Source of the DNA: Adineta steineri
Taxonomy: Eukaryota > Rotifera > Eurotatoria > Adinetida > Adinetidae
Assembly (NCBI GenBank): GCA_905250115.1
Contig: CAJNOI010000069.1
Location: forward strand, 369,821-433,820
Length of the DNA stretch: 64,000 nt
Direction: 5' to 3'
The notes beneath the pieces are model-generated. The model did no database searches and was not told where the DNA came from. It saw only the letters and a list, made by a program, of their open reading frames with translations. A program made the position numbers and the translations under genes. Positions 24,916-38,224 of this stretch are shown piece by piece; positions within the stretch are counted from its first letter, which is position 1, and every line of letters starts with the position of its first letter.

Positions 24916-27185
24916 TTACAGATCTTCATCACTAATATCTTCTTGTCGCAAGAGTTGATAACGTTTATTGGTATTTTCATTATTTACATTCATTATTCCT
25001 GTTATATTATCAACGGTTGTCTTCCATGAAGGTACAGTGATTTCATCTGTTGTTGCAATCGAAGTTTCATGATGATCAGATGTTGCTTGCTAGAAAAAAA
25101 TAAGTTAAAACTATAACCTTGTTCATTTCTTGAAAGTGGACCCATGCAAAATAATAAGAAAAAATTATAATTGAATCAGCGGATTAGCATAATACTCAAA
25201 GGCTAGATCGTCGTCGACTTGTTCGTACAGATACAGATGAGGTCGTCTCCTACAAGATGAATATATTTTCTTACGCATTCAAATCCTACCATGTCACCTT
25301 TCTCATTCAATGAACGAACAAATGCTTACCTTTAATTCACGACCTTTTGTTTCAATTGGTAATAAATATGAACATAGTGCTGCTACAGCTGTTGCTGTTA
25401 CATAAACAGCAATAGTTCCATAAAAAGTTTTTTTTATTAAAACTTGAGCTAAAAATGGTGTAATCATAGCACCAACTCTTGCCATTGATGATGCAGATCC
25501 AATAGCCATAGCACGTATCACAGTTGGATAGACTTCCATTGTATATAAATATATTAAACCATATTGTGCATTAATAAACATTCGCGTTACAAATGTAATC
25601 GAATTGATCATCCATGGTTTTCCTTGTGACATTGAGAATAATGCAAAACAAATAGATGCACATGAATAATTTATCATACATGTTGTACGACGACCACAAT
25701 ATGTAAGACAAAGTAATACTAAAGGAATGCCAAACATTTCACCAAATGTTGTAAATATTAATGATTTGTAATCATCGGTTGTTAAAGGTTTACAATGATT
25801 TACTGGACTAACTGTAATTGTGTCTATAATTGGTTTAGAATCATTCGGAAGTAGTGTCATTATAGATGTATTAATTAATATTAAACCATAATAACTCATT
25901 GATACAGTCATCCACATAAATGCAAGTAAAAATGTTGTACGTTTATAATTTTTATGAAATAATTGTTTAACAGAACCACATTCATTCTAGATATTTTCAA
26001 AAAAGCAAAAAAATTTTATTATCTGAATAATATTTTTTTTTTCTATGAGACTAACTTGTGCATTGGTATCACGAAGTTTTCCTGGTGGAAGTGAACGATT
26101 ATTAGTTAATGCAATTGATTTTAAAATATGTTCAGCTTTTTCAGTACGACCACAAGCAACATAATAACGAGGTGATTCAGGTACGAACTAAATTTTAAGA
26201 CAAAAAATAATAACGAATTTATTGTGCAAAAGAAAAACAGAAAGAGATACTTACATACATACATATAGCAACAATTGATATTGGTAGAGCAGAAAGACCT
26301 GTTAATATTCGCCATCCATATGTTGGAACAATATACATAGCTAGAACATATTCAAAAATACTACCAATGGACCAAAATAATTCGATAACAATTGTAATTG
26401 TTGCACGTGTACTTGATGGTAAATATTCAAGCATTAGTGTTGAACTGAAATAAAAAATTTTCTTTTAAGATTAATTAATCAATAAGGTACAGAGCTATAA
26501 CAATCATGTTTTTTTTTGTATGTGAAGAAATAAAATTTAGCGTAAAACTATTACTTATTGTATTATTTCATTTTGGATGCTAAATAAAAATATAGAAATG
26601 GATCTAAATCTGCAGTAGATACTAGTACATTATTCCGAATAGCGACAATTAGGTCATTTTTTTGCTATGCATAAATCTTTTTTGGGAAATATTAGTAGAA
26701 AAAAATAAACTATGTACTTTTACTTACCCTTGAGAAGCTCCTGATAATGCAAACCCAACACAAATTCTTGCTACAAGTATCCAATAATAACTCGGTGCAA
26801 ATGCTGTTAAAACTCCAAATATAGTATTCAGTACTGCACTAGTAAAAATTACTCGTCGTCGTCCGTATTTATCGGCTATAACACCAAATGTGAATGCTCC
26901 AACTAACATACCAGCAAATACACCCTAATACAAAAAAAAGAAACTATTACTTAGTTTTAATTAAATAAAATATTTTTTACGTACAGTAGTTAATGCAGCT
27001 ATTTGTACTTGTGTAACATCTGGCCAATAACACGTAAGTGCTGGTCCTAAAATAGCCAAAAGCATCATTTCAACTGCATCAGCCATTGAACAACAACCAA
27101 GTATAGCTATCAAACGCCATTGATATCTTCCCAATCCAATATGATCTATACATTCTTCTAATGAATATGTTGCACTTGGTAGCAT
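24916..27185 (-). CDS. SVOP: SVOP/SV2-like major facilitator transporter
   Basis: Twelve-helix MFS transporter of the synaptic-vesicle-2-related (SLC22-like) group, probably in neuronal or secretory vesicles; substrate unknown. It starts MLPSATYSLEECIDHIGLGR, then helix 1 with YQWRLIAILGCCSMADAVEM, which holds the SVOP-type acidic pair. The MFS signature FGVIADKYGRRRVIF follows helix 2, then ARICVGFALSGASQG. Next come EYLPSSTRATIT, GWRILTGLSALP and the FVPESPRYYVACGR block. The large lumenal loop of SVOP follows helix 7 (NHCKPLTTDDY). The end of helix 12 is LLPIETKGREL. Two alternative terminal exons both fit phase 0: a short ETTSSVSVRTSRRRSSL ending near 25,192, or a longer one ending RYQLLRQEDISDEDL at 24,916. 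About seven exons. No coding defects seen. Confidence 0.87.
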
Positions 27186-27650
27186 CGTTATATTTATTCA
27201 CAATTTCTTTACTATTATTATCTGATAATTTTCAATCATATAAAAATAAATAAAAATATATATATTTCCTTTTTTTGTTCTATTTTAATTTATCAAGGAT
27301 ATATGTCTTTAAAAAAAAGTGTGCCAAAAAATTTTCATTATTATTTTGTTGTTTTGTATTTTTGATGTCAAGTGAAAACACACCTACACATCTTTTATCT
27401 TGTTGAAAATGGGTACCAAGGATAATAGAAAAAAAAAAGATAAAGTTAAATGTGAGGCTATTCATATGACTAAAAGAAATAAGCAAATAAATATATATCC
27501 AATACTAAATTTAAAAAAGAAAGAGAATGACATGAAACATAGATATAATAACAAGAACAACAATACATTTTAGTTTTATTCTTTAGATTATTTCAAAGTA
27601 CATCTTATTTTGTTCGCTTGCTAAAAGCAATATTTTTATTATAATAAACA
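27186..27650. other. Intergenic between divergent genes
   Basis: AT-rich spacer containing the promoters of the transporter (-) and glycine decarboxylase (+). No distinctive motif. Confidence 0.45.
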
Positions 27651-30600
27651 ATGAGCTCATCAGGATTGCTTTCTTTATGTGGTAAATATTTATTTATTTT
27701 TCTTCCTATGATGACTCATCATAGATGTCTTCGGAGGAGGAGAAAGAGGATGGAAAGTATTAATTTATAAAAAAAAAAATAATTTTATATTTATGAGTAG
27801 CTCGACGTTCGATTCGTCCATTTCAATTGCCTATGGTCGTTTTTCAATCACATAAACGAACACTTCATGATCAATCTGAAACACAAGGAGCTGATTCAAA
27901 TCCAGCTTATGATTTTGTACGACGTCATATCGGTCCAAATGAACGACAAACAAAAGAAATGCTTCAAACACTTGGTTTACAAACAATGGATGAACTTATT
28001 GATAAAACAGTTCCATCAACTATTAGATATCGTGGTACCATGAATATTCCTGAGGCACTTTGTAAATCAATACAATTTTTTTCCTAGTTGATAAATATTC
28101 TTTTTCTTAAAGCTGAGCATCGTGCTTTAAAAGAAGCCGAAGAAATTGCATTAAAAAACGAAGTCTGGAGATCATACATTGGTCTTGGATATAATGATTG
28201 TATTATTCCAACAGTTATTCAACGAAATCTTTTTGAAAATCCCGGATGGTATACACAATATACGCCATATCAAGCTGAATTATCTCAGGGACGTTTAGAA
28301 AGTTTACTCAATTATCAAACTGGTATATAATTAATAAAATAGAAAAATCTCGTTTGTTTATATATTTCTTTATTTTTGTTTAGCTATTAGTGATATTACA
28401 GGACTTCCTTTTGCTAATGCAAGTTTACTAGATGAAGGAACAGCAGCTGGTGAAGCTATGGCTATGTGTTTTAGACATAATAAACGACCACGAATGTTTA
28501 TTAGTGATCAACTTCATCCACATGTTATAGAAGTTATTCGAACACGTGCAAGGTAACTGAATACATTTTTCAAACGAAAGAAAACATTTTTATTTATTTT
28601 TCAGTGGATTTCGTGTTCAAATTGAAATCTTACCGATTGATAAAATGGATTTTTCAACAAAAGATGTGGCTGGTGTTATTTTTCAATATCCAGATACAAA
28701 TGGAAATATCTGTGATCCATCAGGTTTAATCGCTCGAGCAAAAGAAAATGGAGTATGAAAAATAAATTTTCTTCTCGATCAAATTATAATTAATAAATTT
28801 TCTTTTGATTTATATTAGACAGTTGTTATCTGTGGTTCAGATTTGTTAGCTTTATGCCTTCTTAAACCTCCTGGAGAAATGAATGTTGATATATGTTATG
28901 GAAATTCTCAACGCTTAGGTGTTCCACTTGGTTTTGGTGGTCCTCATGCTGCTTTTTTTGCATGTGCAGAACAATTTAAACGTGATATGCCAGGTCGCGT
29001 AGTTGGATTAACAATGTAAACAGAAAACAAATTAATTATTTTTTAAAAAAACAAAATAATATGCTAACTTTTAATTCTACTAGTGATTCACATGGAGCAA
29101 AAGCTTATCGTTTAGCTCTTCAAACACGTGAACAACATATTCGACAAGAAAAAGCCACAAGCAATATTTGTACTGGTATGAGAAAATAGTTTCTTAACAA
29201 AGGATAAAGTCCGATATTGTTCTTCTAGCGCAAGCATTACTTGCAAATATGGTTGCAATGTATTGTTTATATCATGGTCGACAAGGTCTTCGAAATATTG
29301 CAACAAAAATTCATACATTAACATGTGATCTTGCAGAAAGTATGATTTAAACTATTTGAATTGAGTATAGATCTTATTTTTTTCTCCTCAAGGTTTAAAA
29401 TCTGGTGGAAATTCGATAAAAAATGAAATATTTTTTGATACATTAAAAATCAAACCAAAAATGAGTCTTGATGAAATCAAACAACGAGCTAAAGAAAAAC
29501 GTATTAATTTACGTTATTATGATAATGGAAGTGTAAGTTTAATTTAATTTAAAAATAAATTTCGAATTTATTTTATTTTTTTTCGAAATTAAAAGATTGG
29601 TATTTCATTAGATGAAACAATGAATGAAAGTGATGTAGCTGATATTAAATATGTATTTAATGTTGAGAATAAATCATCGGTAAGAATAAAATAATATATT
29701 TTTTTCATATTAAATAAAAATGTTTAGAATGAAAATACAACAGTTTCACGTGATTTTGGTCAATTGACTCGTCAAAGTCGTTTTCTTAATGCTGAAGTTT
29801 TTAATAAGTAACATAAGATTGTTTTCTCTTTATAAAATTATTAATAATTACTATTGTAGATACCGATCAGAAACGAAATTAATGCGTTATATGAAACATT
29901 TAGAGAATAAAGATATTTCACTTGTACATTCAATGATACCACTTGGATCATGTACAATGAAACTTAATGCAGCTGCTGAATTAACAGTAAGAAAAAATAA
30001 TATTCTCTTGAATTTTCTATTTTTTTTTTGGTTTTCTTTAGCCTGTTTCATGGGCTCATTTTAATAGAATTCATCCATTTGCTCCATCTACTCAATGGAA
30101 AGGTTATGTTCGATTATTAAATGATCTCAATCAATTTTTATGTGAAATAACTGGTTATGATAAAATATCCTTTCAACCAAATAGGTAAATATTTAAAAAA
30201 ACAAGTTTATTAATTCTTTTTTTTTTTTGATTTCTTATAGTGGTGCTCAAGGTGAATATGCTGGTCTACGTGTAATACGAGCTTACCATGAACACAATGG
30301 TCAACCACAACGAAAAGTAAGATTTATACAGTGATTGAAATAGAGTCTTCTATTTATTTTTTTTGTAAAGATTTGTTTGATTCCAACTTCTGCTCATGGA
30401 ACGAATTTTGCATCAGCAAGTAAAAATATTTTTTCTTGAAAAATTTGATTATTTTAATTGAATTTTATTTTGTTTTTCTATTAAAGTTATGGCTGGAATG
30501 AAAATCGAAAAAGTTCCAGTGGATAAAACAGGTGCTGTTGATATGAAACATTTAGCACAATTAGCAGCAAAACATAAGGATACACTTGCATGTGGAATTG

Positions 30601-31863
30601 TTACCTATCCCAGTACAAATGGAGTTTTTGAAGAAACAATCAAGTAAAATAAATAAATTAACAAAAAATATTCTATTTATATTCTAAATATAGAGAATTT
30701 TGTGATATTATCCATAAGAATGGCGGACAAATTTATCTTGATGGAGCAAATATGAATGCTCAAGTTGGTTTATGTCGTCCAGGTGATTATGGTTCTGATG
30801 TATCACATTTAAATTTACATAAAACATTTTGTATCCCACATGGTGGTGGTGGACCAGGCATGGGTATGTTTGAATTATTGAAAATTATTGTTAATAAAAT
30901 CTATTTCAATTTTTTGTTTCCTTTTAGGTCCTATCGGAGTGTAAGTATTTTTTTTGTTTCATCAGTGATTACTTAATAAACGCTATTGAATTATTCATTT
31001 GTAGTAAAAAACATCTTGCACCATTTCTTCCAAACCATCCATTATTGGACGCCAATGCTGATCATAATTCAAAAGATTCATTTGGTCCTGTATCATCAGC
31101 TCCATTTGGTTCAGCATCTATTTTACCTATATCGTGGATGTATATTCGAATGATGGGTGCATCTGGTCTTCGTCGTGCAACAGAAACAGCTATACTTAAT
31201 GCTAATTATATCGCTAAACGTCTTGAATCTTCATATAAAGTATTATTTCGTGGCCATAATGGTTTGTTTTTTGAATTTAGTTTTCTTATGAATTTATTTG
31301 GTTTGTTTCTAAAGGTTTTGCTGCTCATGAATTTATAATTGATGTTAGTCATTTTAAAGAACGTACAGGTATTGATGCAGTCGATATTGCTAAACGTTTA
31401 CAAGATTATGGTTTTCATGCACCAACTGTATCATGGCCTGTAGCCGGTTCACTAATGATTGAACCAACTGAATCAGAAGATAAAAATGAATTAGATCGAT
31501 ACTGTGATGCATTAATTGGTAAATATATACGAAAATGTATAACAAAAATCTTTTTTTTCGTTTTTAGAAATTCGAAAAGAAATTACACAAATCGAAAATG
31601 GTGAATATGATAAAAAAAATAATCCATTAAAGAATGCACCACATTCTCAACATATTTTTCTTCATGAAAAATGGGTATTACCATATTCATTACAAAAAGC
31701 TGTTTTTCCAATTGTAAGTCAGAATTGATTGTCTATTATAAAAAAAAACATTTTTTTTTCTTCTTCATAGCATTTTGTTTCACCAAATTATAAATTTTGG
31801 CCATCATGTGGACGTGTGAATGATGTTTATGGTGATAAAAATTTAAAATGTCGTGTTGATTAA
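27651..31863 (+). CDS. GLDC: Glycine decarboxylase, P-protein of the glycine cleavage system
   Basis: PLP enzyme of the mitochondrial matrix that decarboxylates glycine and passes the aminomethyl group to the H-protein. The first two exons (27651-27681, from 27801) encode a basic presequence ([20 protein letters not shown]) joined through GTAAAT ... TAG. Then come [59 protein letters not shown] and [20 protein letters not shown]. The second half begins [20 protein letters not shown]. The cofactor lysine lies in [20 protein letters not shown] near 30,810-30,860, split by an intron. The end is [18 protein letters not shown] with stop at 31,861. About 20 short exons, full length near 980 residues. 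All key motifs intact. Confidence 0.94.
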
Positions 31864-32842
31864 ACTGTGAACTTTTCTATCTAGCAATGAAACTTTAGTA
31901 TTTTCCATGCAATAGAGAGGCTTGTCTCTCTGTGATTAAATTGTTTTGATTCCGTTATATATTTCTTTTTTTTTATATCTACAAGTCTTATATATATATA
32001 TATCAAATTTATCTGATATAAAAGTAAAAAAATAAAAAGTGCAATCTATGATTCCAAAAAATTTAAAATTCTAATTTTACATTATATTGAATTAGAAAAA
32101 TATATCAGCATGGATTTTTTAAATTGATTCTCTAATATTAGCAAATAGGCAAACATGATATCGCAGAACCTTTTACTGTATGTGACAACATTCATTTTAC
32201 GTCCTTCTATCTATGAAATAATTTTGATTAGATACGATGGTTACTGATTAAATTCATATTATAGATCAATCAGTTTTAAGATATGGATATTATTCGCTAC
32301 AAACACATTAGATATCGGTCATTTGCTATTACTAATTTTGTAGTAATATAAATTTCGCGTTCAGAGCAATGATCATAAACGACATCAATATAGAAATTAA
32401 ATTCAATCAAATTTTGAATATTCGACATTGAAAAGTGTTATATGAGTTTTTTCTATGAAAAACCATTGTGTATTGCAAACCACTCTTTACTGAAATGATC
32501 GACTTAACTAGTTTTCTTGAACTTCTCTCTCCTGATAGAGGTCGCCAATCTCCTGTTTCACAGCAAAAGAAAATATGATTTGTTGATTTGTACGAGCCAC
32601 TCCTCTACACTGTTAGACAGATATGTATAGGTAGATGTAGACATAGTACTCTTAGTACACTCATTCACTTAATTGTAAAAGGAAAAAACCGTGAATGAAA
32701 AAAATAAACCCATGATGTTTTTTATCGATTAAAATCTCGTTAGGTAATTATCCAACGTATTCATAGGACTAACTATATAGAACTAAAAATGATGAATATA
32801 TTTTTACTTGTTTACAAAAATCGATTTTTTTTCTAGAAAAAC
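31864..32842. other. Intergenic
   Basis: About 1 kb of AT-rich DNA with the GLDC 3' UTR and DOT1L promoter. TTTTTTCTAG at 32,827-32,836 lies 6 bases before the DOT1L ATG and looks like a cis or trans splice acceptor. Confidence 0.45.
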
Positions 32843-35800
32843 ATGACACATAATAATATTGTACGTGAACTTAAACTTCATAGTCCAGCTGGTGTTGAAC
32901 CAGCTCTATTTACTTGGCCAAATACTGATCAACAAGTAAAATATATTCAATTATTTCTCTATATTGTTTATTTATTATCTGTTTAGAGTACAAAAAACGA
33001 TACTGTTTTTGTAGGTGGTGATGAAATTGTTAAAACAATTCGTTTAGTATTTGAAGGTAATTTTTTTCTGTCAAAAAAAACCGATTTCAATTTATTTATA
33101 ATACTAAAAAAATAGATTATCCCGAATTATATCAACAAAATCTTAATCTTTCAACATGCGATATACATTCATATACAAATATGAAAGAATTATGCGATAA
33201 ATTTAATAAAATAATTGATACACATATTAAATTAAATCGTGGTACAGAAGCATTTTCAGCTCACCTTGAACAACGTGCCACAGCAAAATTATTTCGTCAT
33301 ATTCTTGCTCAAGTTTATAGTCGTGCCGTGACAGATCCTGATAAATTACGTGTTTATGAACCATTTTCACCTTCAGTAATACAAATTAAATTTTTTTTTT
33401 TCAATTTCAATTCAAATTTTTCTTTTATAAAGGTATATGGTGAAACATCACCAGATTTAATTGATTCAATGCTTAAAGTGATTAATTTAACTGAAGATCA
33501 AACATTTATTGATCTTGGTTCAGGTGTTGGAAATGTTGTTTTACATGTTGCAGCATTAGCAAATTGTAAACATGTTTATGGAATTGAATATGAAGAAACT
33601 CCAGCAAAATATGCACGTGCTATGGCTGAAGAATTTGGTTCTTGGATGCGTTGGTATGGAAAACAGTATTCAGAATTTCAATTAGAACAAGGAGATTTTT
33701 TATTACATCCAATGATGGAAGAAAGAATTAAAGAAGCAGATGTTATTTTTGTTAATAATTATGTTTTTGGCTCAAGAGTTAATCATGAACTTAAAGTTAA
33801 ATTTATGAATATGAAAGGTAATTAATTTCGTTCTACATATAGATCGATAATTTTAATATTTAATTTATTTTATTATAGATGGTGCAAAAATTGTATCATC
33901 AAGAGAATTCTGTTCCGAAACATTCCGACTTAATGATCGAACAAAAAATGACTTAGGAGCTATTATGTATATCACGTAAGAAAATAGAATTTTTATATTT
34001 CAATTTCAAATATTATCTTTTAATAGAAAACCAGAAGAATTATATGGAAAAGTTAGTTGGTCAGATAAATGTGTTCAATATTATCTTCATGTCATTGATC
34101 ATACTAAATTGGCACATTATTATGAAGAAAAAACACATCATTCACATACAAAAGGAATAAGATCTATGTAAGTTTCTTGTTTATAAATCTCATATCCGAA
34201 ATAAATTTAAACTTGACTACGTGATATACTCGAAAAGATAAATGTCAATAAATACATTTGAACAATTTGATTAATGATATGTAATTTTCTCTAATAGTGA
34301 AATTGAAAATAAGTAGTTAATTATAGTTTTAATATATTATCAAAAGTAGAATGTCACGATAATAATTGGTTATTGTTTAAAGATAATTACTATCTGACAA
34401 AGTAAATCAACCCTTTCGAGAACTCACAGTGCTTTATCATTATATCGACTAAAGTATCAATGCATTCGTAGACATACGAACACAATTTGTGTAGGCTTCA
34501 AGTTCTTCTTTTTATTCTCATTCTTACATTTAACTCTTCATAAAATATTATTTTAGTCATTCAAAATCCAATGAAGACGACAATTCACTATCTCCATCAT
34601 CAAATAATTCATCTTCAACAAATCCATCTATAAATACTCGTACTCAAACAAAACCTGGTTGTTATCATCAATCAGAAAAAATTGATGAAAATCAAATTTC
34701 TCAATTATCATTTAAATCAAGTAAACGTAAACATCGATCTCCTATATCAATAGCGACGAGTATATCCCACAAGACAAGTCATAAGAAAATTGATTCAGAT
34801 AAAAAACAATATGATTATGAATCGGATTTATCCAATGATGAAAAACTTCATTCAAAACGTTATCGTACATCATCAAAAGATTATCATTCAACATTAAATG
34901 AATTACATCCAACAAGTCAAACCTATTCTCAAATAAATAAAAATCAACGTTTTAATTATCGTGATATGACAAAATTATCAAATGAAAATCTTAATCTTCG
35001 TCATTTTCGTGATTGTTTATATGAACAAGAAGATCAACAATTTATTCATTCAATGAATACATATTTAGATCAATTTCAACAACGTCTTTTTTCATATTTT
35101 AAATATATGAAATCCAATACATATCGTGAACATTTAAAACAACAATTAGATAATGAAAAAGAATTAAATCAAACATTAAAAACTAAAGTTAATTGTTTAG
35201 AAAATAATATTAAAATTTTATTAGAAGATACAATAAATTTATTTAAATTACGTACAAATGAACTAGGTATTGAAGATTTAGAACGACCTGTACAATTAAT
35301 AACATATGCAAATGATATATCAAATAAACATAAAGAATTACGTTCTAAAGTCGTTACACTTGAAAAAGAAATAGCTGATTATGATCTTGAAAATGAAAAA
35401 TTAAATTTTCTTTTACAGTCAATTCAAACCAATGGACATCAATCATCATCAACTATATTACATTCATTAAATGATATTTCTTATTCAACATTATTATCTA
35501 ATATGAGTAAACAAACTCAACAACAAGAATTTAGTAAACAATCATATCCATCAATTAGTCCAACATCAACAATTGATAAAACGAATTCATTGCGAGCAAT
35601 AGAATTTTTATCACATTCAAATCAAAGTAAAAATTAATGATATGATAATGATTACTCCAAAAATTTGTGATTACTTAAGAAATATATTTTTTGTTTCATA
35701 TTGATCAAGTTTATAAAAAATATTTTCTTTTTTTGATTTATTTGATTATTCTATTTTTCAAATAATCCAGATGTTCAACTATTGTTTTGTAGATATTAGT

Positions 35801-36824
35801 TTTGAAATAACTTTAGACAAAAAAAAACGCTCAATGAAGTTAAACTTACTGATCGAGGAATTAACCTGTTATTAAAGATATCGTTAAGCCTGAGAGACTA
35901 GCACCTTCTAAAGAACTGATGATAGTTTTTTTCTTGTACGCACTTCTTCAAAGAGCTCAACGACGTCTTTAATAACAGAGGTGAGGTTTCAATCATTGTC
36001 CACAAAACAATAGTTGAATAGTAGTTATAAACTTCTTCAACATGAAACTTTATCATTTGATTAGTAAGAGAGATAAATATAATCCTTAAGTCGTGTATAT
36101 CTATGTATCTGAAACGAAAACTATTGTTTCTTTTTTTTTCAGTACCAATACCATCCTATGACATAAAAAAAACTGAACGAAAATCTGGATTTACTATTCC
36201 GAAAAAGGTGAAGAAAACTTCCGATGATCATACCCATATTTCATCAACTAAAACTACGGATAAACGTAGTGGATTACAAAATTCATTATTACCCTCACAA
36301 TCATCAACAATTTCTCCAAGTATTAATAATATTTTATCAACTAAACAACTTGAACCCGTTCAAGTTCATTCAGTTGGACATCAATCAAAACCACAACAAC
36401 CACTACCATCCTCTGTTATCCGAACAGTTAGTGTGAAAACATTATTAAATAGTCCATCATCATCATCATCATCATCAAGTGGAAAAATATCTCATTTATC
36501 TCAAGAAATCAGGTTAGTTAAATCTTTTATCTATTTTTTATATGTTATGTTTCTATTTCTAGCCGATCGATGATAATGCAATCACCTCGTAAAAAACGTG
36601 ATTTTTATGGAAAATCATCGGGTCCACCAAATGCATCTCCATCATCTTCAAGATCATCAACTTCATCACCGAATACTAAATCTCATCGCCATACAAATAC
36701 AACAGATTCATCTTCTACAAATAATAATCGTCCATCATCAACACCTGCATGTACAGCAACTATATCTGCACCTACATTACCGAATCGACCTGTTTCGATT
36801 CCTCCACTAGAAACTTCATCCTAG
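32843..36824 (+). CDS. DOT1L: DOT1L-type histone H3K79 methyltransferase
   Basis: Methylates histone H3 Lys79 on nucleosomes; a seven-beta-strand, non-SET enzyme. Exons from 32,843 encode MTHNNIVRELKLHSPAGVEP, then HTNMKELC-like helices and LFRHILAQVYSRAVTDPDKL. The SAM site is FIDLGSGVGNVVLHVAAL with acidic GIEYEETPAKYA. KQYSEFQLEQGDFL and VIFVNNYVFGSRVNHELK follow, then IVSSREFCSETFRLNDR and KVSWSDKCVQYYLHVIDHT. A Ser/Lys-rich region and a long coiled coil (35,070-35,420) come after. At 35,628 the frame can either run on to a stop at 35,635-35,637 or splice (CAAA, GTAAAA ... TTTTCAG, TACCA) in phase into a basic Ser/Pro-rich tail. That tail holds SGFTIPKKVKKTSDD and SPRKKRDFYGKS and ends at 36,824. 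Both ends are plausible isoforms. Catalytic identity is secure. Confidence 0.9.
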
Positions 36825-37257
36825 ATTTGAATAAGTTTTTCCTCTTTTTCTTATGTTATATCTCAGGTATATATAGATTCGATTAGTTATGTATTTATCT
36901 AGCTGTATCAGCTTTATTATTGTGTTGTATCTTTTATTTATTATAATTGTTTATTGGTTTTTTTTCTTGATCTAAAGAATGCATCAATAAATGATCAAAG
37001 AATTCTTTTTTTTTGTTCTATTATATATTCTTGTCACGTTCTCTGTACTTACCATTTATTTTGTCTTAATCTTATTTAGTACATAGATTCATATTTGTTG
37101 TATGTGTTTAGTGCATTGTCAGTTCATTCCTTTTTTTTTGACAATATATGAAGAACAGATAAATGATAGTTTTAAATAAAATAAAAAAGATTCTCACAAG
37201 ATTGTATTACTTAAAATATTTAACATTAGAAAAATAACATAATATGTTATTTTGAAA
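36825..37257. other. DOT1L 3' UTR and spacer
   Basis: ATCAATAAATGA near 36,985 may serve as polyadenylation signal. The spacer ends at the telomere-like element at 37,258, where the accessory region begins. Confidence 0.45.
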
Positions 37258-37352
37258 AAGAGGGTGTGGGTGTCGGTATGTGTTGGACGTGTATTCACTT
37301 GTCAGTGGATATTACAGCTCAATTTCACTCAAACTCACACCCACTCTGGACT
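37258..37352. repeat. Telomere-like inverted element at a gene break
   Basis: GAGGGTGTGGGTGTCGG on the left and TCAAACTCACACCCACTC on the right, with a loop of roughly 55 bp. It directly abuts the LamG-like fragment. Confidence 0.6.
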
Positions 37353-37637
37353 CATGTAGCTGTTGTATATAGTTATACAAATGGTATACGTCTTTTTATT
37401 AATGGACAATTTATTACCTCATCATTAAATGCAGGCACACTTTATCTATATGATCTCAGTACACCTCAATATATTACATTAGACAATGTTGGTTCATTGT
37501 GGCCAGCATCATGGATTACCTGTGCAAGTGGTAGTATATCTTATGCATCAGGATCATTCTCAGTTGCTACCGATGAATTTCCACTCTATAATCGAGAATT
37601 AGACAGTCAAGAAATTTGTGTATTTGCTAATCTATAA
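37340..37637 (+). pseudogene. C-terminal fragment of a LamG/ConA-like lectin-fold gene
   Basis: The frame reads LWTHVAVVYSYTNGIRLFIN, GQFITSSLNAGTLYL, DNVGSLWPASWITC and DEFPLYNRELDSQEICVFAN to a stop. W-T-H-V-A-V-V-Y...G-I-R-L-F-I-N-G is the hallmark of LamG-like jellyroll domains, and LYNRELDSQEI is their usual last strand. Only this one domain is present. There is no start codon, signal peptide or upstream exon: the coding sequence begins exactly where the telomere-like element ends, and DNA before the element is non-coding. It is therefore a gene end left behind by a break, insertion or rearrangement. The remaining 95 codons carry no stop, so the event looks fairly recent. Confidence 0.6.
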
Positions 37638-38224
37638 ATTCATAATGACATATACTATTTTTAATTTTTCAAAAGCAAACAAGAGATTGTACTATTGATA
37701 ATAATTTTTTTTTTTTTGGTTACTTCTTAACACATTTATATAAGACAAAATAAGAAATGTTTTCTTTTATTCCAATAATCACAGAAAAATGAGAAAATAA
37801 TCGATTAGACACAATGAACTTATTTTCTTCAAGGATAGAAATAGTCAAAGTAGGTTAAATCAAAACAACTCAATTGATATACAAGTGCTATTTTTAAAAA
37901 GAAATGACTGATGTGAGCAAGTTTCACCAAAAGTTTCAAATATATTCTGTGATGGACCATCTTGAGGGTGGGTGTGGGTCGTTAACTAAACATTCACACC
38001 CACACCCTTAAGAGAAATATCGATATCTATTACTTATTGTTTCAATATATTTGAGTTTTTAAGTAGTGAAGGAGTAAAATAAAGATGATAAATAGAAGAG
38101 AAGAACCAAAAATAACTGATTGATGAATGATACATGAGAAAAGGTAATTATTTACGAACTTAGAAAAGAAAGAAAAGAGATAAATCACTGGCGGTTAATT
38201 GTCCGTTAATATTTTCAAGATAGT
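37638..38224. other. Intergenic with hairpin
   Basis: AT-rich, with the well-formed telomere-like hairpin at 37,961-38,012 and otherwise nothing recognised. Confidence 0.5.
37961..38012. repeat. Telomere-like hairpin element, best-formed copy
   Basis: CTTGAGGGTGGGTGTGGG at the left pairs with CACACCCACACCCTTAAG at the right, including outer CTTGAGGG/CCCTTAAG ends. The inner arm AACATTCACACCCACACC matches in inverse the AGGGTGTGGGTGTGAATGT of the 6,391 copy. Confidence 0.8.
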
